Assembly: GCA_029378245.1 (NCBI GenBank)
Contig: JARKIF010000006.1
Coordinates: 2,232,001-2,296,000, forward strand
From: Roridomyces roridus
Lineage: Eukaryota; Basidiomycota; Agaricomycetes; Agaricales; Mycenaceae
DNA: 64,000 bases
Direction: 5' to 3'
Position numbers and translations under genes: made by a program. Numbering within the stretch: position 1 is the first letter of the stretch; every line of letters starts with the position of its first letter. Below, piece by piece: positions 13,023 to 26,671 of the stretch. The notes beneath the pieces were generated by a model that saw only the letters and a program-made list of their open reading frames with translations, was not told where the DNA came from and did not search any database.

Positions 13023-13560
13023 ATGTCGACCTCTCTCCAGTATATGATCTGATCTGAACGACTGTCTTCAGGTTCACGCAACTATCGGGCCCAGTCAACC
13101 TCTCTCGCGCTCCACAAGTTCTTCCTCCATGCTCCCAGCAAGACGGAAGCATTCGGTCGTCGGCTTGCCTTGCCCACCAGGCACCTCGAGATCGCCCGGC
13201 AGATGGATCTACACGTGTGTACTGCGGTACTCCGCGCGTTTTCTCAAGCGTCCCTCATCTCGTGCAGGGATTACCGGCGCGTTGTTGACCACGGAATCCA
13301 TGCTGTCTGAAGACAAGAAGATGGTGCGTCCCTTCCTATTCTCATATGGCGCGTATTTTGGCGCGAGCAGATTGGCTCTATGTTCATCATCGAGGCTGAA
13401 ACCATCGACAAGGTGGATGAGGAGGATATTTATTACAAGGAAAGTGTTGTGAGTGGCTTCGTGCGCTGCTTAAACCTCTTCTGAACGGTATTCCAGTGGG
13501 ACACGGAACGCATTGTTATAGTGCCATTATTGTACCACCAAACATGTCGCTACGAGATCC
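13023..13560 (+). pseudogene. YciI-like gene relic, copy 2
   Basis: This is homologous exon by exon to the intact gene at 195-691 but is broken. About 60 bp of foreign sequence interrupts the first codons after atgtcgacctct. Ten bases (gctatcgcag) are missing just before the first intron, shifting the frame. Exon 3 has lost three codons, and the last exon is deleted into downstream non-coding sequence, so the normal stop is gone. It sits directly upstream of giant gene B, as the intact gene does for copy A. Confidence 0.8.
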
Positions 13561-14063
13561 CTAGCCAACTCCTTCCTGCCTCTCCGAGTCTTCGTCGGCC
13601 GTAGCCGTTTTCATTTCTTTTGTGTCCGATGCGATTCGTTGTGAGGTACTTTTTCAACACGATATTTCCGCACCGTCACTTTGCCTCCTGCCGTACGACG
13701 GAGACTCCTTTGTTCTCATCTTCAAGCAGCCCCATCACATTTTGTGATGAAAGAGGCTTGGATCGAGTGCCGTTTCATTTGAAACAACGCCACTACAAGG
13801 TATCAACATGGGCGCCTGAACCGTGAAAGCCTGTACTAATGCCCTATTTTCAGACACCCTTCACAGCCCAATAGAAATCGAGAAGACGTCCCGATAAGCG
13901 CCGTGCGCCCACAGTGCACCTCACACTTACCTCGCGTCTGGGTTATACCTATCCAACCATCTCTGCACAGCTCCCCACTCTTGACACCCCCCACTTCCAC
14001 GTTCAAGGTCGGTGGCATTTTTAAATCGGAATTGAGCGCTGCTAATACTTGTACCACATCAAG
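13561..14063. promoter_or_regulatory. Intergenic region and 5' leader of giant gene B
   Basis: No gene is seen. It is similar to 692-1244 and especially close in the last 300 bp before the ATG, consistent with a promoter and 5' UTR duplicated with the gene. Confidence 0.45.
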
Positions 14064-17000
14064 ATGAACATATCGACGAACCAGCTACACTACCTGATTA
14101 ATCACATTTTTCTACCCCCAGAACTACCCCAGAAAGACGATGCCTCACTCGAGGCGAATAGTACTCTTTGCGCTTGCATTCTCGAAGCCGGTGCGTCCTT
14201 CAGTAACACCCTGGCCTCGACCGAGGAGCGCCAGGGATGGGCGACGGTCATGAAGATGCTCGAACGGCTCGATTGCGATCAGCCGTCTACGGAAAGGTTG
14301 GCCCACTTAATGGGAAATATGAGCATGGGTGGTACGTGTAATTGTCCCCAATCCTTGCCCTCCCACCGAACTGTACTAGATTCCCTGGTTGTCCACGTTG
14401 CTGCTCAGAATGCGGCTGTCATTCTCCGGAAAAAGGATGAAGGCATGATCATAGAGTCTTTCGAGGTCGATCCCCCCAACAGCAAGATCATGGCCACCAC
14501 GGGACGTGTCGTTTGCACGTATCCTCATGCTGCGATCGGTGTGCCCAACGCCACATTCGATGATTCTTCCTTCCGTCGAGAATTGTCGTCGTTTCTCGCG
14601 AACATGGCTGTGGACGTCCTACCCGATTCGGAGGCCTTCGCGAAGAAAGCAGGGACAAAAGTGTCCGAGTATCGTGACAGTGCTTCAGGGCACTATATCA
14701 CGCACCTTCTCCCTGCGATCCTACGTGGGTATACGGGCGCGTTCTCCGCGGATGTTTGTCGTACAAAGAAGAGGGTTCGCAACGAGATTCGGTGGGAAGA
14801 TGCCTGGGCTCCTTGGCGGAGAGTGAGTGCCATTGCCGCATTTCCTTCGCTATTGCTAAGATTTCCTCTATAGAACCCTTTGTGGCTCGTCATCCGCATT
14901 GCCATCCAAAGTCTCCTGAGGCAGACCCCTGGGTCCACGGACAACCTCTACAAGTCGTTTATGGTGCATCTCATGGCCCAGCTGTTGTCAACTGCAGCGA
15001 TGCTGGATGTATCCAGGGAGTTGCTCTTCTGTATGCGTGCAAGGATCGCTCGTCGCGTCACCAAATTGTCCTCCAATTTACCTCAGATACGTACCCTTGC
15101 CAGCCCTGCAATGGAGGAAGCAGCTTGCGCATTGGAATCTCGGTGGAAGGTCATTCAACTCGAGCAGCAGGCGTCGTCACCTTGGGCCCCTGCAACATTC
15201 GACCTGGATAACGACACCCGTCTTTCCCTTCGCAACAGCAGGGCGTACCTCCAGCAGCGCATCGCACAAATCGGAGATGGCTCCGCAGCCCCTCGAGCCA
15301 CGCAGCCGACCGAAGTACCCCGCCTTTGCCAGACATCGGACTTCCTGTCCCTCACCCGCAGCAAGCTTCATGATGCATTACACGGTTCAGACCGCGATGT
15401 TTCTCTCGCACTCTGGGACTTCGAGGCGTCTGTCCAGAATCATCTCGATGAGTGGGTCGACTCGGGTCGAGACGCGGAGGATTGTGAAGTGCTTGCCACA
15501 TGTTTGAACGAGTACGATGCTGCGGCCAATGCTCATTACGAAGGGCACCCCGAGAGCCAATCCTTGCGGTTTTTGACTATCCTCGAACTATGGGTTGCTC
15601 TCGATTGCATTGCCCTTTCACATCATCCCCAACTAATGGATTTTTCGCCCGAGGTGCCGTTGGATATTCTGGAACCGCTTCTCATAAACAAAGCCCGTTC
15701 GCTCGAGCGCTCGGAGTACCTCCATCAGTATCTTCGTGCCAGACACGATGGGGCAATATCTGGCCGTTCGGTGTTTACAGATGATGTCGGGGGGCATACC
15801 TTCGCTGCCCAATACTATGCTAATTCCACAAGACTACAAGACCTCCACAACCGGATAATTGCCGATGCTGAGAGGAGCCGGAACGCCAAATTGATCGAGT
15901 TGGCGAATGCTAAAAGCGATTACAACGCCCTTGTGGACGAGGCGAGATCAATGACATGCAATTATTCCAAAGATAAATGGGGCAGACTCCACCACAAAAC
16001 CAAATCTTGTCACAAGTGCAAAAAGGAGCGCAAGGCGGCACAGATGAAGATACAGGTTCACGAATGGCCCTTGCCTGCAGGGAGAGCAGATGCCATCAAT
16101 GTCATCTTCGAGCTCAACTTGCCCACCGCCTTTCGCGTCTGGCGTGATATAACGGCTACAATACTCGGAGATGCTTGCACTGTGCCGAAATCCAAATCAC
16201 CGGAAATTAACACCCTACTCCACAATTACTCTGCCCTGAAGGTGTATCGAACTGATCCGCGCTTCTCTCAAGTCACCTTGGCCTCGTCCGTTAAACCCTT
16301 TGTGGGCAGTCACTACAAAAGCCCAAAGGTTTCCGTTGCGACAGAAGAGGCGATATGCACACCTAACGGACTCGTATTTCAATTGTATGACGACAGACGG
16401 CAGTGTTGGGCTCCATGCTCATTCCCCCAAGTCAGCTTTATAGCTACATGCACCCCCACACTCCCGCGGTCGAGCCCATACTTCCCTTTGGCCAATACAA
16501 TCGGAACTACGTTGCATACACCTAATTCGGTCATCGCTTCCCAGGACCAAGCTGATCGGTCGCTCAGCTTGCACGAGCACATTTCGTTTGGAACCTTACG
16601 CAGCGGAGGTCGCCTACAATGGTTTAACATTGTCCGAGAGCTGCGCACGCGCGTTCTTTCGTTTCACCACCCCGAAGTCCACACGCTTCTTGCTCAGGCC
16701 GCCTTGCAGCTAGGGCCCATTACATCCCAGAATTCCATGGAATGGCATGTCGAGCTCAACAGCCTTGCATTCGGACACCTTCTTCTCGACGAGATTGAGC
16801 GGCTGATTGTCGACGTGCAAGGTAACTGGTCCAACGCCACCACAGTCGAGACGGCAGTCATTCTACTGTGCCGATGGCTCGTGTCTGCTCATATGAATTC
16901 CGAGTTGGTTGCGCGGGGATGCAATCTATTGCGAGATGCCCGACGAGTGACATACGGCTGGATGCGAGATTTGGTCCCTCGATTGCACGATCTCACGGAC

Positions 17001-20000
17001 GATGCGAGCATCACCGACTTCCAGGCGCGTATCTGCAGCATTGCAGCCATTTGTCATTCCACATACAACGTCGACCCAATCCATTTCGAGCACGTTTTCT
17101 CGAGCGATGACGATGTCAGCAAATTCATCGAGTGCTCCATCATTATCCACGACACGTACCCTTTCCGCGACGCCAATGTCATCGAGCCTCTCCGTACGTT
17201 GCTTCAGAGGGACCGAAGGCTTTCTCATAGTGTCGAGTCATTCTTGAGGACGCGTATACGGGCCAGCCGCACCGGTCTCGATAAAGCCATCCAGGCTGCA
17301 TGGCCTGGATATGTCTTACATGGCCCGTGGGTCTTCTCAGCCGGTCAAAATGCATGTTGGGCGAGGACGACAACAGCAGGTGTTGCGGGAGCAAGTCCAC
17401 AGACAGTCGACATCAATCTCCGCGACGGCAGATTTCTTGTTGATGGCAAACCACTCGGTCGTCTTCCAGAGGAAATAATTGTTCATGAGACTTACATCCG
17501 GTTATTTAACAAGGTCCGTGTACATGCAGGGGACAAGAACATCGTGCTAATGCCTGCTCCAGCAAATTCTGGATGTGATTCCTTCCCAGCTTCCGGGCAT
17601 GGATTACGCGACTAGGCAGTCAATCTTTGGTGTACAGGTAAGACTTTTTTCTTGGCACTGCGAGGTATCCCAATTCAACAATTAATCAGATTCACTTCTG
17701 TCTTTCTCCTACGAAAGAACTGATAGTCCAAGCTCAACGCGATTCAATTATCCACGAGCTCGTTCCGCATCGCAAACTCGATGGAGACTTGCCGGCTTTC
17801 TTCGTTGAAGATTATACTCACTGGATTCACTTCGGGGAAGAGTCGGGCATTATAATCGAGTTGCGTCCCCGTGAAACGTGGTGGAATGCCGACCCAGACA
17901 ATTGGAGGATCGACTGCGGCTCATGGCAAATGAATTGCAATACTCTGACGATGGTGGATGTGCACTCCCCCACTTTCATCCAATGTTTCAATCAAGTTGC
18001 TGCAGTGGAGGATAGACCTTACGTTGTGATCACCATCCAACGCAACTCGGCTGAACCCAAGCTGGAAGTCGAATTGCGTCGGTACAAGCTTTCCTTTTTC
18101 GTCAACGTGAACGACGAGCTGGAATCCGTTGATCTGCGATCCATGGTCGTCGATAGCGACCAGTCTGCGGGCGCTTTCTTCGGTTTATCGCGCCAATTGG
18201 TTCTTCGGGCAAAAGACCCGAATGCGTCCCAATCCACACATCCCTCGCGCCGCATAGTTATTGTGCCGTTCGGCAAAATATCAGCTCGGAGATGCGGCCA
18301 TCACGTCAAGGTCAATATCGCACTCTCGGGGACAGACATTCGATATTTCAAATATGAGATCAACACGGATATGGGATATCTCAGGGCAACGACACTCACC
18401 GCTGGGTTTTACAAAACCCTCCTTCATGCATACACTGCCCACCCATTGGTCGACCCTTTGACGGGCCGAACGGGGACGGAGGAGGCGTTGAGCGAACTTG
18501 TATCAGCGCGATCGTTCTCTTTCCAACAACTTGGCGACGATGACACAAACCTTTTGACGGAAATTGCCTCTCTGAGCCCACGCAGAGTCTTCTACCCTGT
18601 GCATCTTCAAGTGATGGAAAGCGTGACATGGGGGAATATCTGGCCATTGGCTCAGCACTACGCCTTCCACCCTTTGGCCGAGTCCATCCTCCATTTCGCT
18701 GGGTCCTTGCTTGTTTTTCAGCCCACTACTTCTGCAACGGGACAGTCACACAAGTTGGATGAGCGTCAAGAGCATCTCTACTCCCGTTCCGCTTCAGAGA
18801 TCGGCAAGTTGTGGCCAGCCGAGTTCGCACATTTCACGAACCACGGCGAAGACGACGTGGAATATCTTCCTCCAGATGATATCAAATTACGGTCAAATAA
18901 CCTGGAGTCGCGTGCTACGGCAGGGCGGCATGCCACAGAGACCGCTGCTTTGGTTCAAGCCTGGCCGTCCCGGCTTCCAACCATCCCTGATCTGCGGCAA
19001 CAAGTAGAATCGTGGCAACATGTATCCGCAGACACGAGTTCGCCTATGGACCTTTCGTACAACAAGGGTTTCATGGAGAGCGACTTTTTGCAGCCGATAT
19101 GGTGTCATCTTTACACCCGAATCGTCCCCGAGCGGACTCGTATACGAAGCTCCAAGCTCACGTTCACTCTGGCGAGCATCGCGTATCAGCTTCCGGAGTA
19201 TCGAGCCCTTCTGCCTACGTTGCTATTGTTTGCAAGCGTCGGCAGTGCATTCCGGCCAAACAAATGCCCTAGCTATCCAGGGCACGTCTACGATTTCGGC
19301 TTTGGCCTTGCTCCAGCGAAGGAAGACTTGATGGGTCTTGTGCAGAGTTCTGCCATCGAGTTTGAAGATTCCGCGTTCGCCGATCTAACCGAGAACTCCC
19401 AAGAGACGCCGGAACAGTTCTATTCGCGTTGCCATCAATCTTACATCAGAGCACTTGAGTCTCAAACCACCGATGTCGTTCAGGATCTCCTCTCCCAGTG
19501 GCCTTGCGAGCGGCCCACTATTCCTGTTTCCTCGGGTCTCCTTCGCTCAAGTCTCTTTCGGAGCGAGGTGCTAGATCATTTTCTCCATTGCTTCCGGAAT
19601 CGTCTGTTCCATGAACACCTGGGGCATGTCGAATCGCTAGTCAAACAGCACAATGGTCACTTCGATCCCCCCGAAATCGCCCGATACCAACTTCCTTCCA
19701 TCTCGTTCTTCTCCACAGCCTCTTTTCGGCCACCCACTCTCTGCGAAGTCCTTCAGCATAAACCAGCCGCCGTGGAGTTCTCGTCCAGTCTGTCAGTACC
19801 GCAGTTGCAACTTCGGACTGCCGGAGAAACTCCACGCACATCGACGGTTGAGCTGAGATGGATATTGAAGGATTTGGTCGAGAACACGCAGACATCCAGT
19901 GTACAACTTCGTCGGTTGTACATTGACGCCATCGAATCCAGTCGGAAAAGCTTGGAGTCGCAGAAGAACCCCCTTGCATTCTCTGCTCCGACTAGAAATG

Positions 20001-23000
20001 CACTTGGGATATACCATAGTCAATGCCGGATTGCAGTGGAGGATATACTCGAATCGATCCACTCCGCCTTTCGATTCCAGCCATATCTTCGCGAGGCTGG
20101 CCAATTCCCACGTATCGACGTTCGGTCCTTGTTGTCGCAGCTTTGTCTTGCTCCACTTCACCCCCTTTGGAAGGACAAGTTGGTTGCACTGGCTCAGTCG
20201 GTCATCCGTTTGCAGCGGTCACAACGGCTTCTTCGTTTTTCTACGATGAACATGCAAACGGACCTTAAACGAGAACTGGCCAATCATGCATTCGAAGCAG
20301 AAGCGGCGTTTTGGACTCCGGAATGGCTATTGATTCAGGTATGGCCTCATTTATCTCAGTTTCACACTCTCGCTGACCTAACGCCCCGGCAGATCGACAA
20401 CAATTTCATCGTGCGGCCAATACAGGGCGCAGTTGCGAAGGAGATGATGACTCCCTCCTCCAACGACAGCACTATCTCGCAGTTGAATATGGGCGAAGGT
20501 GCGATTCGCCATCGAGACAGCATTCATGTCTGACCTTCACGTAGGGAAAACGACGGTTATCGTTCCATTGATCACGTCTCTGCTGGCGGACGGCAAGACG
20601 CTCGCTCGTGCCATTGTACTAAAGCAGCTGGCTGGGCAGATGTTCCAGACATTGCGAAATACACTCAGTGGCCTCCTCAACAGACGGATATTCTACTTCC
20701 CTTTCTCCCGCGACGTGCAACCTGGAGTGACAGACGCCAACAAGATGCAATCTTTGTTCGAGTTGTGCATGAGGGAGCGAGGGGTCTGGATCGCTCAGCC
20801 TGAGCATATACTCTCGTTCAAGCTCATGGGCATGGACTTGATGCTCGACGCTGCTTCAGAGACCGATCATTCCGTTTCGGGTGTGCTGCTCAACTCCCAG
20901 AAGTGGCTGAACCACAATGTCCGAGACATTGGATGAAAGCGACGAGATCCTCGATGTTAGGTACCAGCTGGTCTACACGAGCGGCCGACAAGCCCCTTTG
21001 GAGGACCACCCGGATCGCTGGATAACAATGCAGGGAATCTTGGCCCACGTTCATGGTCTCGCGCCCCAACTTGCGAGCAAGTTTCCAACTGGAGTCGAAA
21101 TCCAACGACCTGGCACAGCCGCTGCGTTCCACTCCAGCATTCGCATTCTTTCGGAGGAGGCGGGCCACTACCTTGTCAGACTTGTCGGGGGCAAAATTCT
21201 ACAGAGCAATGAGTACCGCCTCCTTCCACCCGAAGTCAGGCAAGATCTCTTCCATTTCATCACGGAACCGAAACCTTCCGTACCTCTCGGGCAACTGCGA
21301 GAGACTTGTGGCAACACACTCTGGAACGGCATCCTTTTGAGGCGTGGAATTCTTGCTGGTGGGATTTTGGTATTTGCGCTCAATCAGAAACGCTGGCGAG
21401 TCAACTACGGCTTGGACCTTCGACGAACCATGCTTGCTGTCCCGTACAGAGCGAAAGATGTGCCCTCCCTTCGCACCGACTTTGGGCACCCCGATGTGGC
21501 CATTGTTTTGACGTGTTTGAGGTTTGTTCCGCATCACTTCGTGTGATGGTCCGTCTGACTGCCACCACAGTTACTACTATGGCGGTCTCACGGAGGAGCA
21601 ATTCGATCTCTGCCTCGAGCTTCTACTGAAGCTGGACAATCCTGCACTGGAATACGAGGTACGGCACTTGAAGTATGTTTCCTCAAGTCTTGGCTCATCA
21701 TGAACGTAGCTGTGGGTGAGGAACGCGAGGAGCGACGACCAGATTCCGCGCGAGGTCATCGGCATCAACCCACAGGATATGGAGCAGCGCCGTAACGTGC
21801 TTACTCCGCTTTTTCGGCACAATCTCGCTGTCGTGAATTTCTATCTGCGTTCGGTCGTCTTTCCGAAGGAAGCAAAGCAGTTCCCGCACAAACTTTCGAC
21901 TTCCGCCTGGGACCTTGCAGAGAGGAAAGCACACCTCACTACAGGCTTTTCGGGGACGAATGACAATCAATACCTTCTCCCTACGTCCATAACACAACGC
22001 GACCCGCTCAATCAACTCAGCACTGCTGCCAAGGTGCTTAGCTACCTTCTCCAGCCCGAAAGCAAGATGTATCGTTGTTTGCATCCTGGGTGTTCCACCC
22101 AAGAATTCATGAGTCTTCTTGTGGACCAGACGCCAGAGATCCGTGTTCTTCTGGACGTGGGCGCCCAAATGCTCGAGATGCAAAACCGGGAACTCGCGGG
22201 ATACTGGCTATCCATCTCTCCCTGCATCAAAGCTGTCGTTTACTTCGATAGCGGCGACAATGTTATGGTATTGGCTCGCGATGGTAGCTCGGAACCGCTC
22301 ATTTCGTCCCCGTTCGCCGACAGACTGGAGGATTGCGCCGTGTACCTTGACGATGTTCATACTCGCGGCACAGATCTGAAACTTCCCCTGAACACTCGAG
22401 CGGCATTGACCCTTGGCCCCGGGGTTACCAAGGATCGACTGGTGCAAGGTATGATCAAGTGCTGAATCTCCAGCTAATCACTCACATGTAATCCTGTCTA
22501 GGTGCTATGCGTCTACGGCAACTTGGCGAAGGGCAGTCAGTCATGTTCTTTGCTCCCCCGGAAGTCGACCTGGGCATCCGCTCCATATCTCGAGGTTCTA
22601 TGGACATTGACATCACCTCGCGGGAAGTTGTTCAATGGGTTATGCACCAGACCATCTCCACCATCGACCACTCTGTCTCTCATTGGGCAGACCAAGGCGT
22701 CAACTACAAGAAGAGACGTGATGCCTGGTCTCTCTTTGAGACCGATGCAAGCAATTCCATGGAAGTTTTGCGCTCGACGTGGGTCGAAAAGGAGAGCCGA
22801 AGCTTACGAGAGATGTATGATTTTTGCGATGCAGCGGCTCCGACGCATGAAGTTTTCGAGTTTCCGGACATGGCAGAGCGCCTTGGCGAGCTGGGATGTT
22901 CTCACATTCTCGACGCCAGTAAAAACGAGGAGCAAGAGAGGGAAGTTGCCCATGAGAAAGAGCGCGAGCGTCAGGTGTGTTTGTGGAAAATTCGCCTGCT

Positions 23001-23790
23001 TTTTCTATGAAGCTCATGCATATTCTCTCAGGTCGAGCGACCTCCTGCGGCCCAGCCGGCGGCGCACAAACTTGATGAGCTGGTCATTGGATTGGCCAAG
23101 ACCGGTGTTTTCAAGCGTAATTCTCGAGTTTTCGTTTCTCCCTTCTCTGTGGTTCCCGAGTTCGACAGCCGGGCGCGATGGAGCGCAAGAATCCTCGCCA
23201 CCCAGGATTTCGTTACCACAGTCAAAGGTCGCGGTCACCCAAAGGACTACCTCCGCCCGGTGACCTGGATTCTCTCCACCCAAGACTGCCTTGTCCTCAT
23301 CAGTCCATGGGAAGCCAACGAGCTCCTCCCCATCATTCGCAACAGCCTACGCGTCCATCTCCACCAATACGCCCCCCGAACGATGGCCAGCATGCGCTCC
23401 TTCGAGGATCTCGACTTTTACACCATCCCGGCTTCCCGTCCCGTTCCTGCTGGACGCTGGAGCCCGAACGAAATCGCTCAGCTCAACATCTTCGCCGGCC
23501 AACTGTATCTCAAGAACTTTGAGGAATACGGACGCCTTTGCGCCATGCTGGGCCTTTATGTCAATGACGAAATCAGCGGAGACGGATCACCGATCAAGTA
23601 CGAGAGCGACGGGTTTGTCAAACCTGTTAATCGTCGCGGAGCCATGGTAGAGGATTGTTTGTTCCGGCAAAGTCCATTGTCTGCGGTAAAGGATTTGGTG
23701 GGCTGGCGCAGGAAAGGATTGAATTACGCACCGACGCATATGGGGAAGATTCTTCATGGTGGTCTGCTCGAGGAGAAGGATTTTGTTTGA
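14064..23790 (+). CDS. Giant DUF6606/DUF3638/DUF3645 protein, copy B (one frameshift)
   Basis: The exon layout and domain order match copy A: the DUF6606 start (LINHIFLPPELPQKDD), a Cys/His cluster at 15957-16019, the MGEGKTT P-loop-like motif split by the intron at 20499-20544, DUF3645, and the same C-terminal KDFV. The whole length is open except at one place. Around 20927-20931 two bases are missing relative to copy A, just before LDESDE, so the upstream frame stops at 20936 while the downstream frame carries on as LDESDEIL. This is either a recent inactivating mutation, leaving the gene truncated before DUF3645, or a sequencing error. The rest shows no decay. It is markedly diverged from copy A in the middle and close at both ends. 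Confidence 0.8.
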
Positions 23791-24077
23791 CGAATGTGTT
23801 GTACTTTTAGTAGAATGAATGTATGCCAGTTTTTCCCAGTCTTCTTTGTTGTGCGAGTTCAAGCCTGGTGAGTACTTGATGCTTGGCACTGTTATGGGAG
23901 CACGTGATCGCAGCGTCTCAAGTATCTTAAGCAACTTGAAGCAAGTGGTTGTTCCTCTCTCTCAGAGTCAAGACCACTCAACGGAATTTACATTACAAAC
24001 CAAGATAGTAAAAGATACATAACTATAAGATTAACAGAAATATAGAAAACCAAGATACCCTCTAGATCACATCTAAA

Positions 24078-26308
24078 TCAATCGTCGTACTCCATGGCCA
24101 TGAAGAGTTCATAGAGTTTCATGCTGAGCGTCGGCCCAATAGCACGCATACCCCCTTCCGCCCCTCCAACGCCCTGCAGCATCAACTGGGCCTCGAGGAC
24201 ATTACTCTTCTTCTTTCTCCCCTTGCCCTTGGCAGGCCCTCTAGCAGCAGCCTCCTGCTCGGCCGCCTCAATCCGCCGCGCCTTGTCCTCTTCCTTCTGC
24301 GCATCTCGAAACGCCTCCCAAAGCTCCCTCGGCGTACCCCATCGTTCAATGACAGCACCGACCTTCTCCGGACTCATCCCCTTGACACACAACAGCATCC
24401 GCGCCCAGGTATCGCGCACCGTCTTGAACTGCGATTTGTGATTGAGCCACTGGTAGGACTGGAACGAGGGGACGAAGCATTGGCCCGGTTTCTCGCGACG
24501 AAGGTACCGCTGCAAATCGACATACGAATACCGTTTGATCATGTCCTTGGGTATAACGTAGAGGTCTTTGTTCTGAAGTATTCTTGAGTTAAGTAGGTCG
24601 AGAGATAAGGACACCAAACGGACCTGATGCATACGGCAGAGCTCCTCGTGCAGACCGGCGAGGAACGAGATCGTGTCGTTGATGTTTTTGGTCTCCTTGA
24701 CCAAGAATCCATCGACCACCTGCGTGGACGACAGCGAGGTCTTGATCATCGGGCCCCATTCCTCCATGTTCTTGCGAACATCGTAATCCTCGACGAGAAA
24801 GAACACACGCGAGATGGCACTTTGGTGCAGCCGGAACTAAAGTAGACGCGTGAGTTGACTCAATGATTTCATCAAGGGACAAGGATTGACCTTCTGCTCG
24901 TGAAACCGCCCATCCTTGACTGACGCCACGAGATCGTCGAGCCGCTTCCGCTCCAAAACAACGTCCAACATGCATTCCGACCCGTCCAAACGGGAAATCG
25001 CAACCCACGCGACATCCCCGACCTCAAGCGTGCGCGTCTGAACATTCAAGCCCTTTCCCCGCAACGCTTGCCCGTAATCCTCACGACTTTTGCCGCCTTT
25101 TTCCCGCGTGTCAAGCAAAAGACAGATGTCATATTGCCCGGCTTTGAATATCTTGGCGTTGAAGGGATCAAAAGTGGTCTGAGGCGCGTACAGCGACAAG
25201 CGCTCTACAGGAGGCAAGCCGGGAACAGCATGCGAAAGACGCGCGCGGGTCGGTACGACCGCGGGGGCAGATGTTGTTCGTTGGAGAGCCGCGGAAATTG
25301 AAGAGGAGGTTGGGATCGTAGTTGTAGCCGCACGAACCAACGGTCGATGCGGTCCAGCAGATGGCCCCTGAGAAAGAGATTCATATGACCTCGCTGTTGC
25401 TGCAGAACGCATGTCGGACTGAGCAGGGACGGAGGACTGCACGTTGTCACGGCTGCCACTGGCGACAGCATTTGTACTTCTGTTTAGATAGGAGGGAAGC
25501 TGGCGCGAAGGATCCAGGCTACTGGTCGATCGAGCCTTGGTAGCTTCATCTTGAAGCATCGTCAACAAACTCGATTTCCTAGCGACAGGCGCTGGCTGGT
25601 CCTTGAACCCAGGACACTGCGGAAACTGTTCTGCAACGTCTTCCCACATGTCTGCGAAGACGGTGTCTGCAACACGCTTGGGCTCGTATAGTTGAGCGGC
25701 GAGAGGATGGGTGGCCTGCGAAATTGGGAAAGCGACTCTCATCTTTAGACGCCCGTTCACGTCCCAAGTTGTTTCGGCATCCGCGCAGTTGAGGACGCGT
25801 TTCTCGTTCCCATCTGCGCGGGATAAATAATTTGGACGGAGAGAGAGAACTGTATAATCTCACCCAGATAACAGAACCTGAATTGGTCGTTGATAGCCTG
25901 TGGCACTTGTGTTGGGAGTACAGCAGCACTCGCCGTACGCCGCTTTGCGGGGGGAGGCGGTTCCACGTCTAGGTCTGTGGCAGATCTCTTGACTGGTCGC
26001 CCACGAGGCTTAGGAGCTGGCTGCGACGCCACCCCACCGTTCTCCATCGCATATCGCTCTTCCAGAACCGCAACAGTCTTCTTCCCAATTCCCTTGACCT
26101 CCAACAGTTGATTAGGAGTGGTATATTCCTTCGTCTCGTTCTTGAGACTATTGAAGGCTTTGCCATATACCATACGCATGTTGTCACCTATAGACAATGA
26201 AAAGGGGGGCTAAAAACCGAGTTCTTGCACCGTACCTTCCTCATATTGATCTCGTAGTTCCTTCAACCACTCCAAGAATTGGGCGTTGATTCGACGAGCT
26301 CTGGGCAT
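24078..26308 (-). CDS. MUS81: MUS81-type structure-specific endonuclease, intact
   Basis: This is the catalytic subunit of the Mus81-Eme1 (Mms4) nuclease, which cuts branched DNA such as stalled forks and recombination intermediates in the nucleus. The start MPRARRINAQFLEWLKELRD is followed by a helix-hairpin-helix (LLEVKGIGKKTVAVLEE) and a basic linker. The ERCC4-type nuclease core follows, with LLDTREKGGKSREDYG, VGDVAWVA and the motif LERKRLDDL (ERKxxxD). A second HhH region (CVKGMSPEKVGAVIERWG) lies near the end, which reads EYDD. Four introns have normal GT-AG borders, including 51 nt near 24575-24625. The length of about 600 residues fits the family. It is convergent with giant gene B. 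The 5'-truncated relic at 11284-12689 is its duplicate. Confidence 0.9.
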
Positions 26309-26671
26309 GTTGGTATAGACGCGTCGAGATGGCACGCGACGACCGAGGCGATTCGTGAAAAAGTGGCAGGTGTCGCGTCAAAAGATGAACGAGGGCGAGA
26401 TGGGGTGTGGTTTCAAGACAGAGAGAGGACGAGAGGGTGGCGAGGCGAGGCCCTTAAATAAAAGTGTACGGTCAAAGCGCGACCTCCAAAACAGGAAACA
26501 AACAACAATAACAGCACCCGGTTCCGTCTTTCTTTCACTCTCTGCCACTGGGAGGATGCTTCGATTATTATTTCAAGCTAATATTTATGTATATACAGAA
26601 GAAAGTCGAGCTCCAAGACAAATGTCAGCACAAGACGGAGCGAAATTACCAGGTAAAAAACTACATTTTTT
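26309..26671. promoter_or_regulatory. MUS81 upstream region and 3' flank of RD-rich gene
   Basis: No gene is seen. The part next to 26308 should hold the MUS81 promoter and the part next to 26672 the 3' UTR of the gene on the same strand. AT-rich stretches occur near 26560-26600. Confidence 0.35.

Noticed and set aside
13046..13068. A 22-nt near match (tgatctgaacgaYtgtcttcag) to 38647-38668
   Set aside because: It is a single short match with no other shared flanking sequence, too little to call a mobile-element relic.
14330..14395. Continuous frame across the first intron of giant gene B
   Set aside because: The intron is 48 nt without stops, so the frame reads through by chance; the matching intron in copy A ends in a stop-containing stretch and the splice borders are conserved.
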